A stretch of 21,959 bases of DNA from Bacillota bacterium (lineage in GTDB: Bacteria; Bacillota; Clostridia; Oscillospirales; Oscillospiraceae). Both the position numbers and the translations under genes were made by a program. The notes beneath the pieces are model-generated. The model searched no databases, was not told where the DNA came from, and was given only the letters and a program-made list of their open reading frames with translations. Shown here one piece after another: positions 1 through 7,954 of the stretch. Where the stretch lies: positions 1-21,959 of the forward strand of contig JAEWRY010000009.1 in assembly GCA_023459875.1 (NCBI GenBank), written 5' to 3'. Positions within the stretch are counted from its first letter, which is position 1. Every line of letters begins with the position of its first letter.

Positions 1-1
1 T

Positions 2-46
2 AAAAAACCTGCGGGCCGGCGTATACCGCGGCGCCGCAGGTTTTTT
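2..46 (-). terminator. Intrinsic terminator, probably bidirectional
   Basis: Perfect 13-bp inverted repeat: AAAAAACCTGCGG at 2-14 pairs with CCGCAGGTTTTTT at 34-46. The A and T runs flank a GC-rich stem, so it can terminate on either strand. It lies about 45 nt past the stop of the YjjG-like gene and closes the minus-strand operon that begins near 3232. It could also end a plus-strand gene lying left of the window. Confidence 0.85.
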
Positions 47-89
47 ATATGTTTCAGGTCAGACATTTCTTCGTATCCCATGTGTTGGC

Positions 90-788
90 TCAGCCGGGCA
101 GGAGGATAGCCTCCACTGCTTCGTAGCTGTGAGCCTCCCAGGTGGGCTGCGTCTCCGGGTCGCCGGGGCTTCCGCAGGGATTATACCAGATGGTATCGAT
201 TCCCGCGTTGATGCCGCCCGCGACATCCGAGCTGAGATTATCCCCCACCACCACGGCCCGGCGGCGGTCACAGATGTCCAGATCCTCACACACCCGGTCG
301 AAAAAAGCGCGCTGAGGTTTCTGGCTGCCCAGCTCTCCCGAGATAAACAAACGGGTAAAGTAAGGCGCCAGAGGGCAGCCGTCAAAGCGGCCGTGCTGGA
401 CGGAGGGCACTCCGTTCGTGACAATGGCGAGGGTACACCAAGGGAATACCCGTTTGCACAGCTCCAGCGCTCCCGGGAGCAGAATGGCCTGAGCACCCAG
501 ATTTGTCAGATACGCGCGGTTCAGCTCCGCCGGATCGCCTTCCATGGCAAGTGCCTCAAGCAGCAGGGAAAACCGTTTAATCACCAGTTCTTTTTGAGGG
601 AGGCCGACTCCTTTATTGAAGGCCGTCCAAAGCTCCTGGTTAAGGGAACGGTACAGGGTTTCTGTCTGCTCTGAGCTGGGAATACCGAATTGCTTCATAG
701 TTTTATCAAAAGCTCTGTGCTCAGCCAGGTCAAAATCAAACAGTGTGTTATCCGCGTCGAAGAGAACAAATTCATAACGGGGGGTCAT
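90..788 (-). CDS. YjjG/YfnB-like HAD-superfamily phosphatase (noncanonical pyrimidine nucleotidase family)
   Basis: 232-residue cytosolic HAD hydrolase. All four HAD motifs are visible: the nucleophile motif FDADNT (D-x-D-x-T) near residue 10, the S/T motif IVTNG near 122, the lysine in GSQKP near 155, and the acidic motif VVGDNLSSD near 180. Length and the DNTLFDF start fit the YjjG/YfnB family, whose characterised members dephosphorylate noncanonical nucleoside monophosphates (house cleaning). That substrate is a family-level assignment, not seen here. The ATG at 788 follows AAAGGAG. The ribosome site overlaps the stop region of the upstream membrane-protein gene, so the gene is translated from the same mRNA and is last in its operon. 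Possible alternative: another HAD subfamily member such as a phosphoglycolate phosphatase-like enzyme. Confidence 0.85.
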   Translation of the reverse strand: MTPRYEFVLFDADNTLFDFDLAEHRAFDKTMKQFGIPSSEQTETLYRSLNQELWTAFNKGVGLPQKELVIKRFSLLLEALAMEGDPAELNRAYLTNLGAQAILLPGALELCKRVFPWCTLAIVTNGVPSVQHGRFDGCPLAPYFTRLFISGELGSQKPQRAFFDRVCEDLDICDRRRAVVVGDNLSSDVAGGINAGIDTIWYNPCGSPGDPETQPTWEAHSYEAVEAILLPG

Positions 789-804
789 AGGGGAAACGCT
801 CCTT

Positions 805-1248
805 TCAGGGCTTACTGTGATAAACGGTATACATCCTTACGGCCGAGGACACGAGCAGCACCCCGGCCGCCAGAGCCCCCGCGATGCCAAGAGTCTGAAG
901 GCCGGTTTCGATAAACCGGTCCACCTCTCCTCTCAGGGCATATTCCATGGCGTGATAAATGCCGCCTCCCGGCACCAGCGGGAAGAAAGCTACCAGCAGG
1001 TATCCCGTTACCGGGCATTTCCGGATCCGCGCCATGAGTTCGGAATAGGCGGCAATCAGAATTGCCGCCAGAAAGGTCTGAACGATTTCGTTTTGAACCA
1101 CGGGCGCCGCCAGCAGGTAGGCAAGCCAACCCAGCGCGCCGCCCAGGGCGCAGATGAACATGCCTTTGCCGTGGATATTGAAAAAAACACAGAAGGCCAG
1201 CGAGGCGGCAAACGCCCAGAGGCAGGGAAGATAATAACTCAACGCCAT
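805..1248 (-). CDS. ThrE C-terminal-type exporter subunit (ThrE_2/DUF3815, YjjB-like)
   Basis: 147-residue, very hydrophobic protein with about four to five membrane spans. The conserved FFPLVPGGGIYHAM segment near residue 95 is typical of the ThrE_2/DUF3815 half of ThrE-type transporters. In Actinobacteria ThrE is one protein exporting threonine and serine. In Firmicutes and E. coli (YjjP/YjjB, reported as a succinate exporter) it is split into two subunits, so the substrate here is open. The ATG at 1248 was chosen over an upstream ATG at 1371 because GGAGGTG precedes it and the extra N-terminus would be an arginine/tryptophan-rich reading of the upstream gene. It starts 4 nt after the partner subunit's stop, implying translational coupling. 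Confidence 0.85.
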   Translation of the reverse strand: MALSYYLPCLWAFAASLAFCVFFNIHGKGMFICALGGALGWLAYLLAAPVVQNEIVQTFLAAILIAAYSELMARIRKCPVTGYLLVAFFPLVPGGGIYHAMEYALRGEVDRFIETGLQTLGIAGALAAGVLLVSSAVRMYTVYHSKP

Positions 1249-1252
1249 GCCG

Positions 1253-2020
1253 TTATCCACCTCCCAGCATCTTAGCCAGGCCGAGCGCCAGGCCGGTGCC
1301 CACCGCGATCGCCATCGCGATGAGAAGCGTCTCCACTGTTTTCGTAATGCCCGACACCACGTCTCCGGCAATCATATCCCGCATGGCGTTGGTAAAGGCC
1401 ACGCCGGGCGTCAGCGCCATGATCGCGCCGATGATGATGAGGCTGAGGCTTTCTCCCGCTCCCGCCGTGCAGAGGGCAAGAGCCACAAGCGCCGTGAGAA
1501 AGCCGCCGGCGATGGTTTTAAAAAACTGGTTTGTATGGAGCTTTTCCATGGCGGAAAGGCAAAGACCCATGGCGCCGCCGCAGATCCCGCTGCACAGCGC
1601 GTCTCTTGCGGTGCCGCCGAAGAAGAGGCAGAAGGCGGCGGAGCCTGCCACATAGGCGGCGATCACATAAGGCAGAGGATACCGCACGGACTCGGCACAG
1701 ACCTTTTCCAGAGCCCCCGAAGCCTCGGTCAAGGGAGGAACCTCCCGGCAGAGCCTGCGGCACAGGTCGTTTACGGCTTCCAGCCGGAAAATATCGGTGC
1801 CGTGTTCCGGCATCCGCCGTACCCGGGTGTGGGCGTTGCCGTCCGTCTCGGTGACGCTGACGATGAGACAGTTGGGAATGGCGAAAACCTCGCCGTTTGT
1901 CACGCCGTAAGCCTGTAGCACCCGCTGTACCGATTCCTCCACCCGGTAGATTTCCGCTCCGCTCTGCTGAAGGCGGAAGCCGATTTCCGTGACCAGGGAT
2001 AAAAGCGCATTGTAATCCAA
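1253..2020 (-). CDS. ThrE N-terminal-type exporter subunit (ThrE/DUF1212, YjjP-like)
   Basis: 255-residue protein of the DUF1212 half of ThrE-type exporters. A soluble N-terminal part of about 115 residues carries the family-typical QQSGAEIYRVEESV and FAIPNCLIVS segments. It is followed by about five membrane spans with ALTPGVAFTNAMRDM between spans, the most conserved loop of the family. Start is TTG at 2020 behind AGGGGGT, 24 nt after the CoA-transferase stop. It presumably pairs with the next gene to form one transporter in the cytoplasmic membrane. The substrate (threonine/serine or a dicarboxylate such as succinate) cannot be read from the sequence. Confidence 0.87.
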   Translation of the reverse strand: MDYNALLSLVTEIGFRLQQSGAEIYRVEESVQRVLQAYGVTNGEVFAIPNCLIVSVTETDGNAHTRVRRMPEHGTDIFRLEAVNDLCRRLCREVPPLTEASGALEKVCAESVRYPLPYVIAAYVAGSAAFCLFFGGTARDALCSGICGGAMGLCLSAMEKLHTNQFFKTIAGGFLTALVALALCTAGAGESLSLIIIGAIMALTPGVAFTNAMRDMIAGDVVSGITKTVETLLIAMAIAVGTGLALGLAKMLGGG

Positions 2021-2044
2021 GGGATTTACCCCCTTAAACCCGAA

Positions 2045-3232
2045 TTATTTGAATACGCCGTTGCGCTCCAGAGCGAATATTTCATCCGGAGAATAGCCCA
2101 GCTGTTCCATAATCCGTTTTGTGTGATACCCCAGGGGGTAACCGCCGAACTTGTACCGGACCGGGCATTCGGAGAGCTTGATGGGGCTGGCCAGCTGTTT
2201 GACGGTCCGTCCTCCCGTCAGAGGGACCTCCACGTCCACCACCATCTCCCTGGCTTTGCAGTGGGAGTCGTCGATCAGTGCCTCCTTCAGGGAAAGGACC
2301 GGTTCCACGCAGACGTCCTTTCCCTTGAATACATCCATCCACTCTCGGGAGGTCCTGCTTTTTAAAACGGCGCGAATGTCCGCCTTCACCGCCTCCACAT
2401 TTTGGGGCCAGACGGTCCCCTCGATATATTCGGGCCGACCGATGGCGGCGCAGAAGGCCGCCCAGAACTGAGGCTCCAGTGAGCCGACGCTTAAATAGCG
2501 GCCGTCCTTGGTTTCATAGAAATCATAGGCGCAGCCGCCGTTGAGCCGCTGACCCTCCCGCTCCGGCTCTTTTCCGGAGGCTAAAAAAGCGGCACCGTCC
2601 ATGGCGGTAAAAGGGATAAGCCCGTCGTACATGGCGACGTCCACATACTGTCCTCTCCCGGTCATATGCCGGTAGTGAACGGCGGAAAGGATTCCCACTA
2701 CCGAGTTGAGGGAACCCACGGCAATGTCCGCGATCTGCATGTCGGTGAGCACCGGTCCTGTCACACGCCTGCCCGCACAGGACATATTCCCGCTGCGGGA
2801 GAGATAATTGATGTCGTGACCGGCGGCATTTTTCATGGGTCCGGTCTGTCCGTAGCCGGTGAGGGAACAGTAGATAAGCCGGGGATTTATCTCCCGCAGC
2901 GTCTCATAGCCCAACCCCAGCTTGTCCATTACGCCGGGCCGGAACTGCTCCATAAGGATATCATACTGCGCTATAAGCCGTTTGACTGCGTCCACAGCCT
3001 CCGGCGTTTTCAGATTCAGAAACATGGTTTTTTTGTTGCGCCCCAGCCACGCCTGATTGGCCGAGACATTCGTCCCCTCAATGTATGGCGGGTAATCGGC
3101 AACAATATCCGGCTTGCTGCCTGAGCTGATTTTCAGCACCTCGGCACCCAGATCCGCCAGCATCAGCGTAGCGTAAGGGCCGGGAAGAAGCGTGGTAAAA
3201 TCGAGGATTTTAAGTCCGTCCAACGCGCCCAA
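2045..3232 (-). CDS. Family III CoA-transferase (CaiB/BaiF type)
   Basis: 395-residue cytosolic enzyme that moves CoA between carboxylic acids. It opens with LDGLKILDFTTLLPGPYAT and LADLGAEVLKI, the classic family III N-terminus, and has YCSLTGYGQTGP in the middle. The start is taken as TTG at 3232, 9 nt downstream of GGAGG. An ATG at 3295 has no ribosome site and adds an unconserved 21-residue tail. With the TTG start, the aspartate in MQIADIAVGS is residue 169, the number of the catalytic aspartate in oxalate formyl-CoA transferase and CaiB, which supports this start. Acid substrates are unknown: alpha-methylacyl-CoA racemase-like, bile-acid or carnitine-type activities are all within the family. 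It is first in the operon with the ThrE-like exporter and the HAD phosphatase. Confidence 0.88.
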   Translation of the reverse strand: MGALDGLKILDFTTLLPGPYATLMLADLGAEVLKISSGSKPDIVADYPPYIEGTNVSANQAWLGRNKKTMFLNLKTPEAVDAVKRLIAQYDILMEQFRPGVMDKLGLGYETLREINPRLIYCSLTGYGQTGPMKNAAGHDINYLSRSGNMSCAGRRVTGPVLTDMQIADIAVGSLNSVVGILSAVHYRHMTGRGQYVDVAMYDGLIPFTAMDGAAFLASGKEPEREGQRLNGGCAYDFYETKDGRYLSVGSLEPQFWAAFCAAIGRPEYIEGTVWPQNVEAVKADIRAVLKSRTSREWMDVFKGKDVCVEPVLSLKEALIDDSHCKAREMVVDVEVPLTGGRTVKQLASPIKLSECPVRYKFGGYPLGYHTKRIMEQLGYSPDEIFALERNGVFK

Positions 3233-3319
3233 GAAAGAACGCCTCCAATTATCATTTGAGTTCCGCCCATCCCGGCTTTCAGAGAAGGCAGACATATGGG
3301 GCTTTTCTCATACCCTTCT

Positions 3320-3348
3320 ATTATAATGCGAAAAGAACAAAGCCGCAA
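3320..3348 (-). promoter_or_regulatory. Promoter of the CoA-transferase operon
   Basis: On the minus strand, a consensus TATAAT -10 box (3320-3325) lies 17 bp from TTGCGG (3343-3348), a fair -35 box. Predicted transcription start is near 3313, giving a leader of about 80 nt before the TTG start. Confidence 0.65.
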
Positions 3349-3374
3349 GCCTTGAAATCTAAGGCTTTCAAGGC
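3349..3374. promoter_or_regulatory. Inverted repeat next to the -35 box, possible operator
   Basis: GCCTTGAAA (3349-3357) and TTTCAAGGC (3366-3374) form a perfect 9-bp dyad with an 8-bp spacer. The spacer region also holds an overlapping dyad, AAGCCTT/AAGGCTT. It lies directly upstream of the minus-strand promoter, in the divergent region shared with the SLH-protein gene, and is not transcribed by the predicted promoter. It is therefore more likely a protein site than an RNA hairpin. The cognate regulator is unknown. The rest of 3233-3601 is AT-rich leader and promoter DNA with no open frame I trust. Confidence 0.35.
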
Positions 3375-3476
3375 CATGGGAATATGCCCGGATACAGCGT
3401 CTTTTCAAAAGCAAAAAAAGTAGGAACGCAAAAAGATTCCAACAGTTACAAAATAATATAAATATCGACAAAAATA

Positions 3477-3505
3477 TTGAAATTTATTACCAATACACAT
3501 ACAAT
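3477..3505 (+). promoter_or_regulatory. Promoter of the SLH-protein gene
   Basis: TTGAAA (3477-3482) and TACAAT (3500-3505) are separated by exactly 17 bp, a strong housekeeping sigma-type promoter. Predicted start is near 3512, leaving a leader of about 90 nt before the AAAGGAG ribosome site and the ATG at 3602. No recognisable riboswitch fold was seen in the leader. Confidence 0.65.
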
Positions 3506-3601
3506 AGGATTACTTAAGAAAAACTGTAAGGGTGAACCAAGGATAATATTACCATGTAAAAACAAACGGATGACTAAAATTGATGAAAGGAGACTTTTCA
3601 C

Positions 3602-6600
3602 ATGAGAAAAACCACATCAAAGAGAATGATAGGTTTTCTGCTCACAGCGGTAATGTTTTTTAGCCTTATGCCCACAATGCCTTTACGGGCATACGCAACC
3701 AGCGAATCGGATACCACGCCCCCAGTTCTCACGACATTTTCGGCAACGGTAAACGGAGAGGATCGGGAGAGCTCGGGCGGCACTCTGGACTGTATCGCCT
3801 GGGAAACCGTAACATCCGTAAAAGTGATCGTCAGCGAGGCAGTAACGGTAAGCGGCACACCGCAGATATCAATATCCGGCGGTTCGATCCCTGCCGGCGC
3901 CGTATACGGAACAGCCTCGCCAGACGCGGAAGACGCGGACGGGAAGACGATCGTCATCACCCCCGGCGAGGGCTATGGAACCATAACGGAGGCCGGGACC
4001 TATACGCTTGTTCTGGCGGCAGGTTCCGTCGAGGATGCCGCGGGCAATGAGAACGCGGAGATCTGTTTTTATTTTGATATAGCAAAGCCCGGCACAGTTT
4101 ATGTGGACGACGACTATACCTCCGAGTCCTGCGGAGGGCATACCTGGGGCATCGATGCCTTCTCCTCGGTGACAGGGGCCATTGCCGCGGTTGCCGACGG
4201 CGGAACGGTGAATGTCGCGGAGGGGTCCTATCTTGAAACGGGAGAAATTGAAGTAACGAGGCCCATGACAATTAGCGGCGAAAACCACTGGGACGGAGAT
4301 ACCTACGTGGAAAACACCTTCCTGAGCGTAGTGCCGCCCTCCGGGGTGACCCACTGCGATACGATTTTCTGGGTGCACAACTGCCAGGACGTCTATATTT
4401 CCGGATTTACTCTTGACCGGGATGTGGCCCTGGACCCGTCGGCTCCCGACGCTCAGACCGCTACCTCTCAGACCGGAGTTGTGTTCACCGGCGGCTGCGA
4501 TTTTAACGGCAGCATTGTGAGCGATTGCAAGGTAACGGGAAACCGTGTTGTCCCGAATGACAACTGCTTCAGCGCCCTTGAGGTCATCCAGGCGGACGAT
4601 GTGGTTTTTGAGCGCAATATCGTGGAGGGCGTGGTAAATGCGGATGAATTCGCGGCGGATGTGTTCTATGACGGCGGCATCGGAGAGCTGGGAGGCTGCG
4701 AAGATATCGTAATACGGGATAATTATATCGATGGCCTTGGCGCGGAAGGCTCGCCCAGGGGCGGGGACGGAATCTCCTGTGTCATGGCGGGGGAGGTTTT
4801 GATCGAGGGCAACGTGGTGACCGGCTGCAGGTACGGGATTTACGAGAACCAGGTCAGCCTTACGATAACGGGCAATAAGCTGCACGATAACGACATCGGC
4901 GTTCAATGCGGGGCCTGGACGATGGAGCTTCATCAAAACGCGATTTACGACAACGGCTACAATATTTCCTGTGGCTATACGGAAGCTGAAAAGGTGGATG
5001 CCTTGAAAAACTACTGGGGGCTGTTCAGCGAAACCGCCATTAAAGCCTCGTGTGACGGGAACGTGGGGGTGGCGCCCTGGGCTACCGACGATGAGCGGGA
5101 CGGCAACGGTAATTTCAAATATCTGAGTGTCTTTACCTTTACCTTTGCCGACGGAAAAGCGACGGTAGCGTCCTACACGGGGACGGACGCAGCGGTTTAC
5201 ATTCCCGACGTGACGACGGATAACGGGACGGTTTATCCCGTAACGGCCATCGGGAATGATGTATTTAAAGACAACGCCACCATACATACGGTGGATATCC
5301 CGGACAGCGTAACGGCCATCGGGGATAGCACATTCAAGGGTTCCACCCTCCAAAGCGTTGTCATTCCCGACAGCGTGACTACCATCGGAGGACACGCCTT
5401 TGAGGACTGCACCGGCCTCACCGACCTCACGATTTCCAAGAATGTCACCGTGTACAATGAATGCGCGTTCAACAATATTGGCATTACCAGTCTCGTCATA
5501 CCCGACGGCGTGACTGCGATCGGAAACGCCGCGTTCGCTTTCTGCATGAAGCTGGAGAGCGTTGAGATCCCAAGCAGTGTGGAAAGCCTGGCCGACGGCT
5601 CCTTCTTCGACGGGGCGTTCAGCGACTGCGAGAATCTGAAATCCGTTGTAATTCATGAGGGGAACCTACATAAGATAGGCGACTGGACCTTTACCTATTG
5701 CATGAAGCTGGAGAGCGTCAGCCTTCCCAGCAATATCACGGCGATCGGGGACTGCGCGTTCAATACCACCGCAATCAAAACCCTGGACCTTCCCGATCAT
5801 CTGGTTACCATCGGTGAACAGGCGTTTTCCGATAACGACGTGATCGTGGGCGTGGAGATTCCGGAAAGCGTCACGAGCATCGGGATCTGGGCGTTTACCA
5901 GCAACGACAATATGACCGACGCATACTTTTTCGGCAACGCACCTGCGATTGATAAGACTAAGTGGCCCGCCTACGATCCAATCCCCTTCGGAGAATATGT
6001 GACTGTGCACTACGCGTATGGGAATACCGGCTTCGGGTATGATGACGACGGCAATCTGGATCACGATTCGACGAAATGGTACGGAAGCCCGACCTCAGTT
6101 TTTGTTCCCGTATCCTTTCATCTGAACGGAGGTTCAGGAACCGCGGTCAGGCAAGTGCTCGACCCGGGAGATAAAGTGACAAAGCCGGAGGACCCGAAGC
6201 GTACCAGTTATACGTTCGGAGGATGGTATGCCAGCGCTTCCGGCACCGGTGCCGCCTGGGATTTCCAGACGCAGGTGACCGAAACCACAGGCGCCCTGAC
6301 GCTCTATGCCAAGTGGATTGCCAAGGATACGGGCGGCGGCGGGGGTTTTTCAGGCAACACCGGCGCGCAAATTATTGTAAACGGGGAAACCCGCACGGCG
6401 GGCACTTCCGTCACCGAAACCAACCCGAGCGGCCAGACGGTGACAACGGTAACCGTTAATACCGATTCGCTTAAAAAAATCCTTGAAGAAGAAGGCGGCG
6501 GCGCGAATGTCGTTATCCCGGTGACGACCGGCGCCGACGTGGCGGCGGGCGTACTTACAGGAGAAATGGTCAAAGACATGGAGGAGAAAGACGCTACTCT

Positions 6601-7612
6601 GGTCGTCAGGACGAATACGATGACCTACACCATAAAAGCGTCCGAACTTGACATTGAATCCATAGCTGAGCAGTTGGGAACGGATATAAATCTCTCAGAC
6701 CTCACAGTGACGGTGGAGATTTCCGAGCCGTCGAAGGAAATGGCAAAGGTGATTGAAAACGCGGAGACAGCGGGAGAATTTGCGGTTATGCTTCCGGCCG
6801 TGAAGTACGAAATCCGCTGTACATATGGCGATAAGACGGTAAAGGTGGACAGCTTTGACGCATATGTGGAGCGGCTCATCGCCATCCCCAGCGGAGTGGA
6901 TCCCGAAAAGATTACAACCGGTATTGTGGTGAAACCGGACGGGACTACTTATCATGTGCCCACCCAGGTGGTGGTGATAAACGGAGTCTATTACGCAAAG
7001 ATAAACAGCCTGACGAACAGCGTCTACGTGGTAATCTGGCACCCGGTTGAATTTGCCGACATGGCGAACCATTGGGCGAGGGCCGAAGTAAACGAAATGG
7101 GTTCGAGGATGGTGGTGAGCGGGGTCGGCGAAAACCGGTACGACCCGGAAAAAAGCATTACCCGGGCGGAATTTGCGGCCATCGTCGTGAGGGCCTTGGG
7201 TCTGGAACCGGGTTTGGGCGAATGTGCATTTTCCGACGTGGGAACGACTGACTGGTACTGCGGATATGTCAAGACCGCGGCGCTGTATGGAATCGTAAAA
7301 GGATATGACGACGGAAGCTTCGGTCCCGGCGACTGTATAACACGCGAACAGGCGATGACCATGATTGCAAGGGCGATGAAGCTTACGGGGCTTAAAGCCG
7401 CTCTCACGGAGAACGACAGAGCGGCGCTGCTCAAAAACAGCGCTGACGGCGCGGATGTCTCCGGCTTCGCCGGGGATAGCGTTGCTGAGTGTCTGAAAAC
7501 CGGAATTGTCCTGGGGAGAGACGGCGGCCTTATCGCGCCCAAGTCAAGCATCACAAGAGCTGAGACCGCGGTTATTATTCAAAGGCTTTTGCAGAAATCC
7601 AAACTGATATAA
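3602..7612 (+). CDS. Secreted mosaic surface protein: beta-helix, BspA-like LRRs, InlB B-repeat, three SLH domains
   Basis: 1336-residue secreted protein. A signal peptide (about 1-32, ending LRAYA) is followed by an Ig/bacterial-adhesin-like segment (about 38-160). Next comes a right-handed parallel beta-helix (about 164-497, with repeated N-x-V-x-G rungs and the closing NYWG typical of such proteins). BspA-type leucine-rich repeats follow (about 545-785, with IPDSVTAIG and FxxCxxLxSVxIP units). An InlB B-repeat (about 834-905, SFHLNGGSG to LYAKW) and a Gly-rich linker with a beta-rich region lead to three C-terminal SLH domains (about 1149, 1206 and 1283 onward, with ITRAEFA, ITREQAM and ITRAETA). 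SLH domains bind secondary cell-wall polymer non-covalently, and there is no LPXTG. A 20-base direct repeat (5543-5562 and 5699-5718) reflects recent LRR duplication. The ATG at 3602 follows AAAGGAG. It is monocistronic. Probable role is adhesion or glycan/protein binding; catalytic activity of the beta-helix cannot be judged. Confidence 0.9.
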   Translation: MRKTTSKRMIGFLLTAVMFFSLMPTMPLRAYATSESDTTPPVLTTFSATVNGEDRESSGGTLDCIAWETVTSVKVIVSEAVTVSGTPQISISGGSIPAGAVYGTASPDAEDADGKTIVITPGEGYGTITEAGTYTLVLAAGSVEDAAGNENAEICFYFDIAKPGTVYVDDDYTSESCGGHTWGIDAFSSVTGAIAAVADGGTVNVAEGSYLETGEIEVTRPMTISGENHWDGDTYVENTFLSVVPPSGVTHCDTIFWVHNCQDVYISGFTLDRDVALDPSAPDAQTATSQTGVVFTGGCDFNGSIVSDCKVTGNRVVPNDNCFSALEVIQADDVVFERNIVEGVVNADEFAADVFYDGGIGELGGCEDIVIRDNYIDGLGAEGSPRGGDGISCVMAGEVLIEGNVVTGCRYGIYENQVSLTITGNKLHDNDIGVQCGAWTMELHQNAIYDNGYNISCGYTEAEKVDALKNYWGLFSETAIKASCDGNVGVAPWATDDERDGNGNFKYLSVFTFTFADGKATVASYTGTDAAVYIPDVTTDNGTVYPVTAIGNDVFKDNATIHTVDIPDSVTAIGDSTFKGSTLQSVVIPDSVTTIGGHAFEDCTGLTDLTISKNVTVYNECAFNNIGITSLVIPDGVTAIGNAAFAFCMKLESVEIPSSVESLADGSFFDGAFSDCENLKSVVIHEGNLHKIGDWTFTYCMKLESVSLPSNITAIGDCAFNTTAIKTLDLPDHLVTIGEQAFSDNDVIVGVEIPESVTSIGIWAFTSNDNMTDAYFFGNAPAIDKTKWPAYDPIPFGEYVTVHYAYGNTGFGYDDDGNLDHDSTKWYGSPTSVFVPVSFHLNGGSGTAVRQVLDPGDKVTKPEDPKRTSYTFGGWYASASGTGAAWDFQTQVTETTGALTLYAKWIAKDTGGGGGFSGNTGAQIIVNGETRTAGTSVTETNPSGQTVTTVTVNTDSLKKILEEEGGGANVVIPVTTGADVAAGVLTGEMVKDMEEKDATLVVRTNTMTYTIKASELDIESIAEQLGTDINLSDLTVTVEISEPSKEMAKVIENAETAGEFAVMLPAVKYEIRCTYGDKTVKVDSFDAYVERLIAIPSGVDPEKITTGIVVKPDGTTYHVPTQVVVINGVYYAKINSLTNSVYVVIWHPVEFADMANHWARAEVNEMGSRMVVSGVGENRYDPEKSITRAEFAAIVVRALGLEPGLGECAFSDVGTTDWYCGYVKTAALYGIVKGYDDGSFGPGDCITREQAMTMIARAMKLTGLKAALTENDRAALLKNSADGADVSGFAGDSVAECLKTGIVLGRDGGLIAPKSSITRAETAVIIQRLLQKSKLI

Positions 7613-7625
7613 GATCATTGAGATA

Positions 7626-7659
7626 AAAAATCAGGGGCCAATAATGGCCCCTGATTTTT
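7626..7659. terminator. Bidirectional intrinsic terminator
   Basis: Perfect 15-bp arms, AAAAATCAGGGGCCA (7626-7640) and TGGCCCCTGATTTTT (7645-7659), with a 4-nt loop. It sits between the convergent SLH-protein gene (plus) and DUF1294 gene (minus), with a U-run available on either strand. Confidence 0.92.
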
Positions 7660-7681
7660 GTTTCAGGAAAGGAAAATTTCT

Positions 7682-7954
7682 TTATCTGTAATAGGAGTGG
7701 GTCAAAGAAAACAATAGGACAAGCTGGAAAATTAAAATTGCGGGAAGGCCGAACCGGAACTGCCAATGCCGGGTCTTATGGCGGAAGAAGAACATGCCTC
7801 CGATGGCGCCCACAGACCCGCCCAGAAGTGCGGAAAATAGCAGGGTACGCTCGGGGATGCGGCGTCCCCCGTGTTTCGCCTCATACTTGTCCCATCCCAT
7901 CAGGGCAAAAGCTATGACGCTGATGATGGAGAGGTAGAGGGCGAAGACTCTCAA
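7682..7954 (-). CDS. DUF1294 family small membrane protein
   Basis: 90-residue protein with about three hydrophobic spans and the DUF1294 pattern. FALMGWDKYEAKHGGRRIPERTL is followed by a glycine-rich span (LLGGSVGAIGGMFFF) and RHKTRHWQFRFGLP. The family is widespread in Firmicutes (YsdA-like) and has no established function. Start is TTG at 7954, overlapping the upstream gene's stop as TTGA, with GGGAGGTGA just before it, so the two genes are translationally coupled. Confidence 0.85.
   Translation of the reverse strand: MRVFALYLSIISVIAFALMGWDKYEAKHGGRRIPERTLLFSALLGGSVGAIGGMFFFRHKTRHWQFRFGLPAILIFQLVLLFSLTHSYYR

Noticed and set aside
129..674. Open frame opposite the YjjG-like gene
   Set aside because: The minus-strand HAD motifs are complete and this translation resembles nothing; it is a shadow frame.
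3233..3295. Upstream ATG start for the CoA-transferase at 3295
   Set aside because: No ribosome site, unconserved extension; the TTG at 3232 has GGAGG and puts the catalytic aspartate at residue 169.
3506..3601. Riboswitch in the leader of the SLH-protein gene
   Set aside because: No GEMM, T-box or other core motif could be found in the 90-nt AT-rich leader.
3869..5656. Long open frame (595 codons) on the strand opposite the SLH protein
   Set aside because: It lies wholly inside a gene with clear domains, its translation has no recognisable family or signal, and it arises from codon bias in the GC-rich coding strand.
3602..7612. The SLH protein as a sortase substrate
   Set aside because: It ends with an SLH domain and has no LPXTG, hydrophobic span or charged tail at the C-terminus.
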